Assembly: GCF_006540085.1 (NCBI RefSeq)
Contig: NZ_BJOG01000001.1
Coordinates: 868,001-932,000, forward strand
Reading direction: 5' to 3'
DNA from: Microbacterium oxydans
GTDB taxonomy: Bacteria; Actinomycetota; Actinomycetes; Actinomycetales; Microbacteriaceae
DNA length: 64,000 nt
Positions 19,065 through 27,443 of this stretch are shown piece by piece; position 1 is the stretch's first letter; every line of letters starts with the position of its first letter. A model generated the notes under the pieces. The model did no database searches. It was not told where the DNA came from and saw nothing but the letters and a program-made list of their open reading frames with translations. The translations under genes and the position numbers were made by a program.

Positions 19065-19565
19065 GTGAGCGAGTACATCGTCCGTCCGGCGCGCAGCGCC
19101 GACATCGTCGGCATCCGTGACCTGCTGCAGCCGCTCGTCGAACAGCGCATCCTGCTCGGCAAAGACCTGGCGGTGCTGTACGGCGCGGTGCAGGAGTTCG
19201 TCGTCGCAGAGGCCGATGGCGTGCTGATCGGATGCGGTGCGCTGCACGTGTTCTGGGAAGACCTCGGCGAGGTGCGCACTCTGCTCGTGCGCGACGACTG
19301 GCTGCACCACGGTGTCGGGCGCGCGATCGTCGACCGTCTGGAGGAGAACGCCAAGACGCTCGGCCTGACCCGCCTGTTCTGCCTCACGTTCGAGGTCGAC
19401 TTCTTCGGGCGGCGCGGTTACACCCCGATCGGCGAGCAGGTGGTCGACTCGGACGTGTACTCGCAGCTGTTGCGCAGCGGTGACGCGGGTGTGGAGGAGT
19501 TCCTCGACCTCGCCCACGTCAAGCCGAACACGCTCGGCAACACGCGCATGCTCAAGGTGCTCTGA
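19065..19565 (+). CDS. Amino-acid N-acetyltransferase, short ArgA type (GNAT)
   Basis: 166 residues, a single GNAT domain. It resembles the short actinobacterial N-acetylglutamate synthases: IVRPARSADIVGIRDLLQPL, LGEVRTLLVRDDWLHHGVGRAIV with the acetyl-CoA binding loop, and LTFEVDFFGRRGYTPI. Acetylation of glutamate for arginine synthesis is likely, but no arginine genes are nearby. Leaderless expression from GTG is indicated by the TAGGCT box 6 nt upstream. Confidence 0.8.
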   Translation: MSEYIVRPARSADIVGIRDLLQPLVEQRILLGKDLAVLYGAVQEFVVAEADGVLIGCGALHVFWEDLGEVRTLLVRDDWLHHGVGRAIVDRLEENAKTLGLTRLFCLTFEVDFFGRRGYTPIGEQVVDSDVYSQLLRSGDAGVEEFLDLAHVKPNTLGNTRMLKVL

Positions 19566-19624
19566 CCACGCACGTTCGTCCGCGTGTGCCGTGGGGCCTC
19601 CCAGGCTGAGCGCGGCGGATCGCT

Positions 19625-19630
19625 TAGCCT
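19625..19630 (+). promoter_or_regulatory. -10 box of a leaderless promoter for the membrane-anchored protein
   Basis: TAGCCT ends 6 nt before the ATG at 19637. Confidence 0.5.
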
Positions 19631-19636
19631 GGAGTC

Positions 19637-20287
19637 ATGCCCCGTCGCTCTGCCGCCGTCTACCGTCGTCGGCGACTGGTCGTCATCCTCGGTCTCATCC
19701 TGGCCGTCGCCGCGATCGGCATCGGCGCCTGGTTGCTGATCGCCCGCCCGTGGGCCTCGGCCGACACGTCATCGACGCCGACGTCCACCCCCTCCACGTC
19801 GCCGTCACCGTCCGCGGGCGCGACGACCGAGGGGCAGTCGCCCTCTCCCGATCCCTCCTCCGAGCAGACGCCGGCGATCGTCGCCTGCGAGGCGGCGGAC
19901 ATCGAGGTCGCCGCCGTGACCGACGCCGAGAGCTATGCGCCCGGCGTTCTGCCGAAGCTCTCGATCTCGCTGACCAACAAGGGCACGAAGGACTGCACGC
20001 TCGACGTCGGTTCCGCCACCCAGGCGTTCACGATCTCCAGCGGCTCGGACGAATGGTGGCGTTCGACCGACTGCCAGGAGAACCCGAGCAGCATGATCGC
20101 CACGCTCACGGCGGGTACCACGGTCACGAGCAAAGACCCCGTCACCTGGGATCGCACCCGGTCGAGTGTCGAGACCTGTGCCCAGGAGAATCGACAGCGA
20201 GCGCCTGGGGGCGGAGCCTCGTACCACGTCGAGGTATCCATCGGCGGTTTCACGAGCCCCTCGAGCGCGCAGATCCTGCTCTACTGA
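19637..20287 (+). CDS. Membrane-anchored extracellular protein, DUF4232-like pattern
   Basis: 216 residues. A basic N-terminus and one membrane helix (about residues 14-36) are followed by a Ser/Thr/Pro-rich linker (about 42-78) and an extracellular domain. The domain has four cysteines (in ACEAAD, KDCTLD, TDCQEN and ETCAQEN) and a SISLTNKGTKDCTL strand like DUF4232 proteins. It is probably a cell-surface protein with disulfides; its role is unknown. Leaderless expression is likely. Confidence 0.7.
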   Translation: MPRRSAAVYRRRRLVVILGLILAVAAIGIGAWLLIARPWASADTSSTPTSTPSTSPSPSAGATTEGQSPSPDPSSEQTPAIVACEAADIEVAAVTDAESYAPGVLPKLSISLTNKGTKDCTLDVGSATQAFTISSGSDEWWRSTDCQENPSSMIATLTAGTTVTSKDPVTWDRTRSSVETCAQENRQRAPGGGASYHVEVSIGGFTSPSSAQILLY

Positions 20288-20554
20288 ACGACGTCGCACC
20301 GACGACCGATCGCTGCGCAGCTCCGTCCCGCTGAGTTCGAAGCGATCTCAGACGGCGCCTTCGAAATCCGTCGTCGCTCGACGGGTATCGCACGAAATGG
20401 AGCGATGTCGCCTGCCTTCGCCGCACGATGCTGACATCCCCCACTCTTTGGGATACCATAGAAGCGACTCTCCGCATCTGCGGCAACAAGCCATCCCCAG
20501 TGGCGTCGAACTACAGCGTCCCCAGCGCTTCGACATCGCCGCACGAGAGTCCGA

Positions 20555-20602
20555 GGGCCCTCTCGAGTACCCCAGTCCCCAATGTGGGACTCGAGAGGGC
20601 CC
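20555..20602. repeat. Intergenic inverted repeat with 14-bp arms
   Basis: GGGCCCTCTCGAGT (20555-20568) and its exact complement (20589-20602) enclose a 20-nt loop. No T tract follows, so it is not a classical terminator. Confidence 0.85.
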
Positions 20603-20649
20603 CAATCGTCTCCGCTGTCGGATCGGCACTCTGAGCCCGGCGCTCTGCA

Positions 20650-20655
20650 TAAGCT
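20650..20655 (+). promoter_or_regulatory. -10 box of a leaderless promoter for the SseB-like gene
   Basis: TAAGCT ends 6 nt before the ATG at 20662. Confidence 0.55.
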
Positions 20656-20661
20656 GGATGC

Positions 20662-21072
20662 ATGGCAGCGAAGAAGGCGAAGTCCGGAAAGAACAAGCCG
20701 GCACCCGAGGATTTCCGTTCGGACGCTCTGGCGCAGGCTCTGGAGAAGCAGGATGTCGCTGCGGTCGCGCTCGCCCTCCGGCACGGCACCACGATCGTCC
20801 CGCTCATCAAGCCCGGCGCGCGGGACAACCCTCTCGACAGCGGCGAGGTGTGGACGTATCGCGACCCGAACACCGGTGACCTCGCCCTGCTGCTCTTCAG
20901 CGACGCGAAGAACAAGCCTGCCAACTTGCCTCCAGGAGTGGGCATCTACAGCGCGGACTGGCTGCGGAAGTTCCTCGCGGCGCACCCGATCACGACGGTG
21001 TTCCTCGATATCGCCGGGCCGCACCCGATGCAGGCCGATCCCGCTGAGCTGCTCAAGGCGCTCGACGCCTGA
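20662..21072 (+). CDS. SseB-like small protein
   Basis: 136 residues, soluble, with a basic Lys-rich N-terminus (about residues 1-14). The core (ALAQALEKQDVAAVALALRHG ending in a VPLIKP strand, then LLLFSDAKNKPANLP and VGIYSADWLRKFL) resembles the SseB N-terminal domain found in many actinobacterial hypothetical proteins. The biochemical role of that domain is unknown. It is convergent with radA. Confidence 0.6.
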   Translation: MAAKKAKSGKNKPAPEDFRSDALAQALEKQDVAAVALALRHGTTIVPLIKPGARDNPLDSGEVWTYRDPNTGDLALLLFSDAKNKPANLPPGVGIYSADWLRKFLAAHPITTVFLDIAGPHPMQADPAELLKALDA

Positions 21073-21152
21073 CACGCGACGTCAGACACACGGCGTCAGA
21101 CCCTCCATGCCTGACCTTCGACGTCAAAACCGCGACGCGGAAGGGCGGGCGG

Positions 21153-22520
21153 TCAGAACGGGGGGATGTCGCGGTCGGATCGGCGTGAGGTGTTGCGCGC
21201 GCGCACATCGCTCAGCGCGGCTCGGAGCGTCTTCGAACGATCGTCGACCACCTGCTCATAGCCGAGGCGCGCGGCCTCGGAGCGTCGCTGGGCCGCCTGC
21301 GTGACCGGCCTGATCTCCCCGGCGAGGCTCAGCTCGCCCACCGCCGCGACCGTGCGCGGAACCGAGATCTGCTGGATGGAACCCGCCACGGCGATGGCGA
21401 TCGCGAGGTCGGCCGCGGGTTCGGTGAAGCGCACACCGCCGACCGTGGACACGTAGACGTCGAGGCTGCCGGTCGCGATGCCGGCTCTCTTCTCGAGGAT
21501 GGCCAGCACCATGGCGACCCGCGAGGAGTCGACGCCGTGCACGATGCGGCGCGGGTTCGGGGCGTTGCTCGGCACCGTGAGCGCCTGCACCTCGACGGGG
21601 AGGGCGCGTCGACCCTCGAGCGAGATCGCCACGCACGTGCCTGGCTCGGTCGCCCCCTGCGAGAGGAAGAGCCCTGAGGGGTCTGGCACCTCGGCGATGC
21701 CGTCGCCGGTCATCTCGAAGCAGCCCACCTCGTCGGTCGGACCGAAGCGGTTCTTGAGCGCGCGGACGAAGCGCAGCGAGGTCTGCCGGTCGCCCTCGAA
21801 GTGACACACCACGTCGACGAGGTGCTCGAGCACACGGGGCCCGGCGACCTGACCGTCTTTTGTCACGTGGCCGACGATGATGATCGGCAGGTCACGATCC
21901 TTGGCGATGCGGATCAGTGTGGCAGCCACCTCTCGCACCTGGCTGGGCTGCCCGGCGGCGCCGTCGATCAGGGACGACGAGACGGTCTGCACCGAGTCGA
22001 CGATCACGAGCTGCGGCTTGACCTCGTCGATGTGGCCGAGGATGGTCGCCAGATCGGTCTCGCTCGCGAGATACAGCTCGTCGTGCAGCGCGCCAGTGCG
22101 CTCGGCGCGCAGGCGCACCTGACCGGGGGATTCCTCGGCGCTCGCGTAGAGCACACGGCGTCCGCCGCGAGCCGCCTGCGCTGCCACCTCGAGCAGAAGC
22201 GTGGACTTGCCGACGCCGGGTTCACCGCTGAGCAGGATCGCCGCCCCCGGCACGATGCCGCCGCCGAGGACACGGTCGAACTCGCCGACGCCGCTCGAAC
22301 GACGCGGTGCATCCTGCGTCGTGATCTGCGTGATGGGCCGGGCGGCACGGTCGGCCGTCGGCGCGACCGGCCCCACCCGACGGAGGATGCCGGTCTGCGC
22401 TGCCTGCTCCTGCACCGTTCCCCACTGCTGGCACTCGCCGCAGCGTCCGACCCACTTGGCGGTGGTCCACCCGCATTCCGTGCACACGTACGCAGGAGGA
22501 GCGGGTTTCCGGGTGGCCAT
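21153..22520 (-). CDS. radA: DNA repair protein RadA
   Basis: 455 residues. A four-cysteine zinc finger (CTECGW ... CGECQQW, about residues 13-31) is followed by a RecA-like ATPase with Walker A GEPGVGKST and the RadA-specific KNRFG motif. The C-terminal part is the Lon-protease-like domain, from about residue 285. RadA drives branch migration during homologous recombination. All the diagnostic motifs are present. The gene is monocistronic here. Confidence 0.96.
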   Translation of the reverse strand: MATRKPAPPAYVCTECGWTTAKWVGRCGECQQWGTVQEQAAQTGILRRVGPVAPTADRAARPITQITTQDAPRRSSGVGEFDRVLGGGIVPGAAILLSGEPGVGKSTLLLEVAAQAARGGRRVLYASAEESPGQVRLRAERTGALHDELYLASETDLATILGHIDEVKPQLVIVDSVQTVSSSLIDGAAGQPSQVREVAATLIRIAKDRDLPIIIVGHVTKDGQVAGPRVLEHLVDVVCHFEGDRQTSLRFVRALKNRFGPTDEVGCFEMTGDGIAEVPDPSGLFLSQGATEPGTCVAISLEGRRALPVEVQALTVPSNAPNPRRIVHGVDSSRVAMVLAILEKRAGIATGSLDVYVSTVGGVRFTEPAADLAIAIAVAGSIQQISVPRTVAAVGELSLAGEIRPVTQAAQRRSEAARLGYEQVVDDRSKTLRAALSDVRARNTSRRSDRDIPPF

Positions 22521-22608
22521 GCCCCCAGGCTATCGCCGGCATCAGACATCCCTATCGGCCAGGTGTTTATTCACGGCCCATCCTCTCGGCAAACTCGCAG
22601 TGTCGCGG

Positions 22609-22614
22609 GATACT
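22609..22614 (+). promoter_or_regulatory. -10 box of a leaderless promoter for the cyd-linked regulator
   Basis: GATACT ends 6 nt before the ATG at 22621. Confidence 0.45.
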
Positions 22615-22620
22615 GGGTTC

Positions 22621-23331
22621 ATGGCCAACGGCGGGCCCGTCTGCGGGCCGATCTCGAGCTACTCCCGGGTGCAGATCCTGCACTTGCTCTTCGAAGCGGG
22701 AAGTTCGCAGACCCGGGGCGAGCTCTCCATCACCCAGCTGTGCGAAGCCACAGGGCTGCACCCCAACACGATCCGCGAGCACCTGCAGCGCCTGATCGAG
22801 GGCGGCTACGTGATCCCGACGATCGAGCACCGCACGACACGGGGCCGACCGCGCACGCTGTACAGCGCGGCGACCGGAGCGCCAGGGGCCTCCAGTCCCG
22901 TGGCCCGAGACAAGGCGAAGGCGGCAGCCCGTCGCGGCGACCTGATGCGGAGCATGCTCCCCGACGCGGCGTCCGGACTCGGTCGCGAAGCCACCTATCA
23001 GCTCGATGCGCTCGTCGAGCACCTGGAGGAGAGCGGCTTCGAGCCCGTGCTCGACGACCGCAGTCTCACGGTCGACCTCAGTCCGTGCCCGCACGCCGCC
23101 GGACGGTCGGAGGACCGCCCGATGCTGTGCCGCGTGCACCTGGAACTCATGCAAGGCGTCCTGAACGAGGCAGGCGGACCACTCGAAGCCGAGTGCGTGC
23201 GCGACGCTGTCCTCCCGTCGGACTGCACCGTGCAGCTGCGCGACACCACCGCGCCGCTGGTCGAGGGAACGCTGCGTCACAGCACGAAGCAGCGGCACCA
23301 CAGAACAGGAGTCGTGCATGGAATGGCTTGA
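22621..23331 (+). CDS. Winged-helix regulator with a C-terminal Cys cluster, linked to cytochrome bd genes
   Basis: About 236 residues. The N-terminal ArsR/MarR-like winged helix spans roughly residues 14-85 (SITQLCEATGLHPNTIREHL and the TTRGRPRTLY wing). The C-terminal half has the pattern C-P-H-x11-L-C-x-V-H, then two further Cys (AECVRD, PSDCTV), as in SufR-like regulators that can bind an iron-sulfur cluster. The gene overlaps cydA by 14 nt, so it probably controls cytochrome bd synthesis in response to redox, oxygen or iron. Cluster binding is inference from the Cys pattern. Confidence 0.8.
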   Translation: MANGGPVCGPISSYSRVQILHLLFEAGSSQTRGELSITQLCEATGLHPNTIREHLQRLIEGGYVIPTIEHRTTRGRPRTLYSAATGAPGASSPVARDKAKAAARRGDLMRSMLPDAASGLGREATYQLDALVEHLEESGFEPVLDDRSLTVDLSPCPHAAGRSEDRPMLCRVHLELMQGVLNEAGGPLEAECVRDAVLPSDCTVQLRDTTAPLVEGTLRHSTKQRHHRTGVVHGMA

Positions 23332-24733
23332 TCCGCTCGCTCTGGCCCGATGGCAATTCGGCCTGACGACCGTCTACCACTACCTCTTCGTGCCGCTCAC
23401 GATCGGCATGGCGCTGGTCGCGGCGATCTTCCAGACCGCGTGGGTGCGCACCGGAAAGGTGCAGTACCTGCACCTGACCCGCTTCTTCGGGAAGATCTTC
23501 CTGATCAACTTCGCCATGGGCGTCGTCACCGGCATCGTGCAGGAGTTCCAGTTCGGCATGAACTGGTCCGACTACTCCCGCTTCGTCGGTGACGTGTTCG
23601 GCGCCCCGCTCGCCTTCGAGGGCCTGCTGGCCTTCTTCTTCGAGGCGACCTTCATCGGCCTCTGGATCTTCGGCTGGGACAAGCTCCCGCAGAAGCTGCA
23701 CCTCGCCACGATCTGGTGCGTCTCGATCGGCAGCATCCTGTCGGCGTACTTCATCATCGCCGCCAACGCCTTCATGCAGAACCCCGTCGGGTACACGTTC
23801 AACGAGGCGACCAACCGCGCCGAGCTGACCGACTTCTGGGCGCTGCTGACCAACCCCGTCGCGCTCGCCGCGTTCCCGCACACGATCTTCGGTGCGTTCA
23901 TGTTCGCCGCCGGTGTCGTGATCTCGGTCTCGGCCTGGCACCTCTCGCGCGGCCAGCACTTCGACACCATGCGCATCTCGCTCAAGTTCGGGCTGTGGGC
24001 CATGATCGTCTCGACCGCGGGCGTCGTGCTCACGGGCGACCAGCTGGGCCTCGCGATGTACGCCGCGCAGCCCATGAAGATGGCGGCGGCCGAGGCCACG
24101 TTCAACACGGTCTGCGGTCCCGATGCCTCTTTCAGCATCTTCACGCTCGGCACCCCGGACGGCAGCTCCGAACTGTTCTCCATCCGCGTGCCGTATCTGC
24201 TCTCGCTGCTGTCGACACACACCCTCGACGCGTGTGTGCACGGCATCAACGATCTGAACGCCGAGTACGCGCAGACCTACGCCGCCACCGGTCTGACCGA
24301 CTTCGCCCCGGTGCTGTGGATCACGTACTGGGCCTTCCGCTGGATGATCGGCCTGGGCATCGCCGCGGCGCTCGTCGCCGTCGCGGGCCTCTGGGTCACC
24401 CGCAAGGGCGCCAAGAAGCCGGTCGCACCGTGGATGTGGAAGGTCGCCATCTGGTCGTTCCCGCTCGCGCTGGCCGCCAACATCATGGGCTGGGTCTTCA
24501 CCGAGATGGGCAGACAGCCCTGGATCGTGTTCGGGCTGATGACGACGCAGGACGGTGTCTCGCCGGGCGTCAGCGGGCTCGAGGTGCTGATATCGCTCAT
24601 CGCGTTCACCGCGATCTATGCGGCGCTCGCCGTCGTGGAGATCCGCCTCATCATCCGGGCCGCCCAGAAGGGGCCCGACACCGAAGAGAAGCCGCATGAC
24701 GAGACGGCCCAGCTGCCGTCGGTCGTCTACTGA
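23318..24733 (+). CDS. cydA: Cytochrome bd ubiquinol/menaquinol oxidase subunit I
   Basis: 471 residues with nine predicted membrane helices. It shows LARWQFGLTTVYHYLFVPLT with an axial His, FGWDKLPQKLH, the short Q-loop region, and GRQPWIVFGLMTTQDGVSP. The subunit binds haems b558, b595 and d and oxidises quinol at low oxygen. The start overlaps the regulator gene and has AGGAG 9 nt upstream. The short Q-loop form is usual for actinobacteria. Confidence 0.97.
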   Translation: MEWLDPLALARWQFGLTTVYHYLFVPLTIGMALVAAIFQTAWVRTGKVQYLHLTRFFGKIFLINFAMGVVTGIVQEFQFGMNWSDYSRFVGDVFGAPLAFEGLLAFFFEATFIGLWIFGWDKLPQKLHLATIWCVSIGSILSAYFIIAANAFMQNPVGYTFNEATNRAELTDFWALLTNPVALAAFPHTIFGAFMFAAGVVISVSAWHLSRGQHFDTMRISLKFGLWAMIVSTAGVVLTGDQLGLAMYAAQPMKMAAAEATFNTVCGPDASFSIFTLGTPDGSSELFSIRVPYLLSLLSTHTLDACVHGINDLNAEYAQTYAATGLTDFAPVLWITYWAFRWMIGLGIAAALVAVAGLWVTRKGAKKPVAPWMWKVAIWSFPLALAANIMGWVFTEMGRQPWIVFGLMTTQDGVSPGVSGLEVLISLIAFTAIYAALAVVEIRLIIRAAQKGPDTEEKPHDETAQLPSVVY

Positions 24734-24747
24734 GAGGGAGGAGCATC

Positions 24748-25776
24748 ATGGATCTCGCAACACTCTGGTTCTTCATCGTCGCCTTCTTCTTCGTCGGCTA
24801 CTTCGTCCTGGACGGCTTCGATTTCGGAGTCGGCATGTCCCTGCCGTTCCTCGGCAAGAACGACGTCTCGCGCCGACAGGTCATCAACACGATCGGCCCG
24901 GTCTGGGATCTCAACGAGACCTGGGTCATCGTGGCCGGCGCCGTGCTGTTCGCGTCGTTCCCCGAGTGGTACGCCACGCTGTTCAGCGGCTTCTACCTGC
25001 CGCTGCTGCTGATCCTGCTCGCGCTGATCCTGCGCGGTGTCTCGTTCGAGTACCGGCACCAGCGCGACAGCGCGAAGTGGAAGGCCGGCTTCGACCGGAT
25101 GATCGTGATCGGCTCTGTCGTTCCCGCGCTGCTGTGGGGTGTGGCGTTCGGCAACATCGTGCAGGGCGTCGCGATCGACGAGAACCACATCTTCGTCGGC
25201 GGCTTCTTCTCCCTGCTGAACCCCTACGCACTGCTGGTGGGCGTCACCACGCTGCTGCTCTTCTTCCTGCACGGGGTGCTGTTCGTGGCACTCAAGACCG
25301 ATGGTCAGGTGCATGAGGATGCGCAGAAGCTCGCGAAGAAGGCCGCCATCCCGACGATCCTCGTCGCAGCCGCGACGGTGATCTGGACGGTCGCGATCGC
25401 GATGGGCCGCGAGGCTCCGCTGCTCTGGCTGGTCATCGCAGCCGGTGCGCTCGCGGCGGTCAGCCTGATCGCGGCGGTCGGCTTCTCGCTCGTCCGTCGC
25501 GACGGGTGGGCGTTCTTCGCCGGCATGCTCACGGTCATGTTCGCCGTGGTCATGCTGTTCTCCGCCCTGTTCCCGTACGTGATGCCGTCGACGATCGACC
25601 CGGCCTACAGCCTCACGATCGCCAACGCCTCGAGCACCCCGTACACGCTGCAGATCATGAGCTGGACGGCCCTGATCGCGATGCCGCTCGTGCTCGCGTA
25701 CCAGGCGTGGACCTACTGGGTGTTCCGCAAGCGCGTCACCCGGAAATCCATCGAGGGGGCTCCGGCGCACGCGTGA
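24748..25776 (+). CDS. cydB: Cytochrome bd oxidase subunit II
   Basis: 342 residues, eight or nine membrane helices, with LDGFDFGVGMSLPFL at the N-terminus and NETWVIVAGAVLFASFPEWYA. It is the partner of CydA in the two-subunit core. A very strong GAGGGAGGAG ribosome binding site lies 14 nt after the cydA stop. Its stop overlaps the cydD start by 4 nt. Confidence 0.97.
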   Translation: MDLATLWFFIVAFFFVGYFVLDGFDFGVGMSLPFLGKNDVSRRQVINTIGPVWDLNETWVIVAGAVLFASFPEWYATLFSGFYLPLLLILLALILRGVSFEYRHQRDSAKWKAGFDRMIVIGSVVPALLWGVAFGNIVQGVAIDENHIFVGGFFSLLNPYALLVGVTTLLLFFLHGVLFVALKTDGQVHEDAQKLAKKAAIPTILVAAATVIWTVAIAMGREAPLLWLVIAAGALAAVSLIAAVGFSLVRRDGWAFFAGMLTVMFAVVMLFSALFPYVMPSTIDPAYSLTIANASSTPYTLQIMSWTALIAMPLVLAYQAWTYWVFRKRVTRKSIEGAPAHA

Positions 25777-27443
25777 AACCCGTCGATCCGAGACTGCTGC
25801 GATACGCGGGTGCCGCGAGGGGTTTCCTCGCGGCATCCGCCTTGATCGGCGTCGTCCAGACGGCGGTCACGATCGTCTTCGCGTGGCTGCTGACCGACGC
25901 GATCACGGGGGCCCTCGCGGGGCGTGACGTCACCTCGTCGCTGCTCTGGCTGCTGCTCACGGCTCTGCTGCGCGGCCTGCTCATCGCGGCCTCGGATGCC
26001 GCGGGCACACGGGCGGCCGCCAAGACGGGGATGCAGCTGCGCACGGCGCTCGTGGCTGCGGTCGGGAGGCTCGGGCCAGGGTGGCTCGCGCAGCGCAATC
26101 AGACGGCGCTCGCGGTCACGGCCGGTCACGGGCTCGAAGCTCTCGACGCCTACTTCGCCCGGTACATCCCGCAGCTCGTGCTGACCGTGATCGCGACGCC
26201 GGTGCTCGTCGCGGTCATGTGGTGGCAGGACTGGCCGAGCGGACTCACCGCAGTGATCACGCTGCCGCTGATCCCGTTGTTCCTCATCCTGATCGGCATG
26301 GCGACCCGCACCGTGCAGACCCGGCAGTGGCAGACGCTGCAGCGCCTCGCGGCACGCTTCGCCGACACGGTGCAGGGGCTGTCGACGCTGCGACTGTTCG
26401 GACGCGACCGGCGTGCGGCCGACCGCATCGAGGTCACCGCCGACGAGTACCGCCGCGAGACCATGAAGGTGCTGCGGTTCTCGTTCCTGTCCGGCTTCGC
26501 GATGGAGTTGCTGGCCTCGATCGCGGTGGCCCTGATCGCGGTGTCGGTCGGCTTCCGGCTGCTGTCGGGCGATCTGACCCTCGAGGTGGGGCTGTTCGTG
26601 CTGCTGCTCGCTCCCGAGGCGTTCCTGCCCATCCGGCAGGTGGGGGTGCAGTTCCACGCGGCGGCCGAGGGGGTCGCGGCGACGGAGGACGTGTTCGAGG
26701 TGCTCGATGCGGCGGGGGAGCGCGCGCGGATGCAGGAGCTTTCGACGGATGTCGGAGGAATCGCCGCCGAAACCCCCGGCATCCGTGAATCGGTCATGCA
26801 TGTGGACACCACCGTGGCACCGGCCAACGGCGGAAACCTCGTGGTCGAGGGTCTGCGGGTTCGCGACCTGCCGCCCGTGTCGTTCGCAGCCGGGCCGGGG
26901 ACCATCACCGTCATCGAGGGGCCGAGCGGGTCGGGGAAGTCGTCGCTGCTGGCGGCACTCCGGGGCGCTGTCGAGTTCGAGGGGACGGCGTTCTACGGCG
27001 GCGCGGACGTGCGGGGGATCGCGCCGTCGGTGTGGCTCGCCTGGGCCGGACAGGCACCTGGACTGACGCGCGGGACCGTGGCGACGAACGTCACCCTCGG
27101 TGATCCTGTGCCGGACGCAGGTCGGGTGCGCGCTGCGCTCGACGACGCCTGCGCCGAGGGGATCGACCCCGCGCTGGAGCTCGGCGTGCAGGGGGCGGGA
27201 CTGTCGGGCGGGCAGGCGCAGCGGGTGGCCGTCGCCCGCGCCCTGTATCGCCAGGCAACGGCGTCCGGACGGGTGCTCGCACTCGATGAGCCGTCGAGCG
27301 CGCTCGACCCCGAGACCGAGGACCGGCTGTGGCGATCGTTGCGCGAGAAGGCGGATGCCGGGGCGACGATCCTCCTCGTCTCCCACCGTCGGACCGCACG
27401 GGAGATCGCGGATCAGATCGTGGCGCTGGGGGTGAACGCATGA
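25773..27443 (+). CDS. cydD: ABC transporter for cytochrome bd assembly, CydD
   Basis: About 556 residues, one half of the heterodimeric exporter. The six-helix transmembrane domain occupies residues 1-320. The nucleotide-binding domain has Walker A GPSGSGKSS, signature LSGGQAQRVAVARAL and Walker B VLALDEPSSALD. CydDC exports cysteine or glutathione, or handles haem, and is required to assemble cytochrome bd. A GTG start overlaps the cydB stop (GTGA). Confidence 0.93.
   Translation: MKPVDPRLLRYAGAARGFLAASALIGVVQTAVTIVFAWLLTDAITGALAGRDVTSSLLWLLLTALLRGLLIAASDAAGTRAAAKTGMQLRTALVAAVGRLGPGWLAQRNQTALAVTAGHGLEALDAYFARYIPQLVLTVIATPVLVAVMWWQDWPSGLTAVITLPLIPLFLILIGMATRTVQTRQWQTLQRLAARFADTVQGLSTLRLFGRDRRAADRIEVTADEYRRETMKVLRFSFLSGFAMELLASIAVALIAVSVGFRLLSGDLTLEVGLFVLLLAPEAFLPIRQVGVQFHAAAEGVAATEDVFEVLDAAGERARMQELSTDVGGIAAETPGIRESVMHVDTTVAPANGGNLVVEGLRVRDLPPVSFAAGPGTITVIEGPSGSGKSSLLAALRGAVEFEGTAFYGGADVRGIAPSVWLAWAGQAPGLTRGTVATNVTLGDPVPDAGRVRAALDDACAEGIDPALELGVQGAGLSGGQAQRVAVARALYRQATASGRVLALDEPSSALDPETEDRLWRSLREKADAGATILLVSHRRTAREIADQIVALGVNA

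Larger units (their letters stand above)
20288..20661. other. 374-bp intergenic region with palindrome and promoter
   Basis: No credible gene. It holds CCGCATCTGCGG (20472-20483), the 14-bp-arm inverted repeat at 20555-20602, and the -10 box of the next gene at 20650. A small RNA cannot be excluded. Confidence 0.5.
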
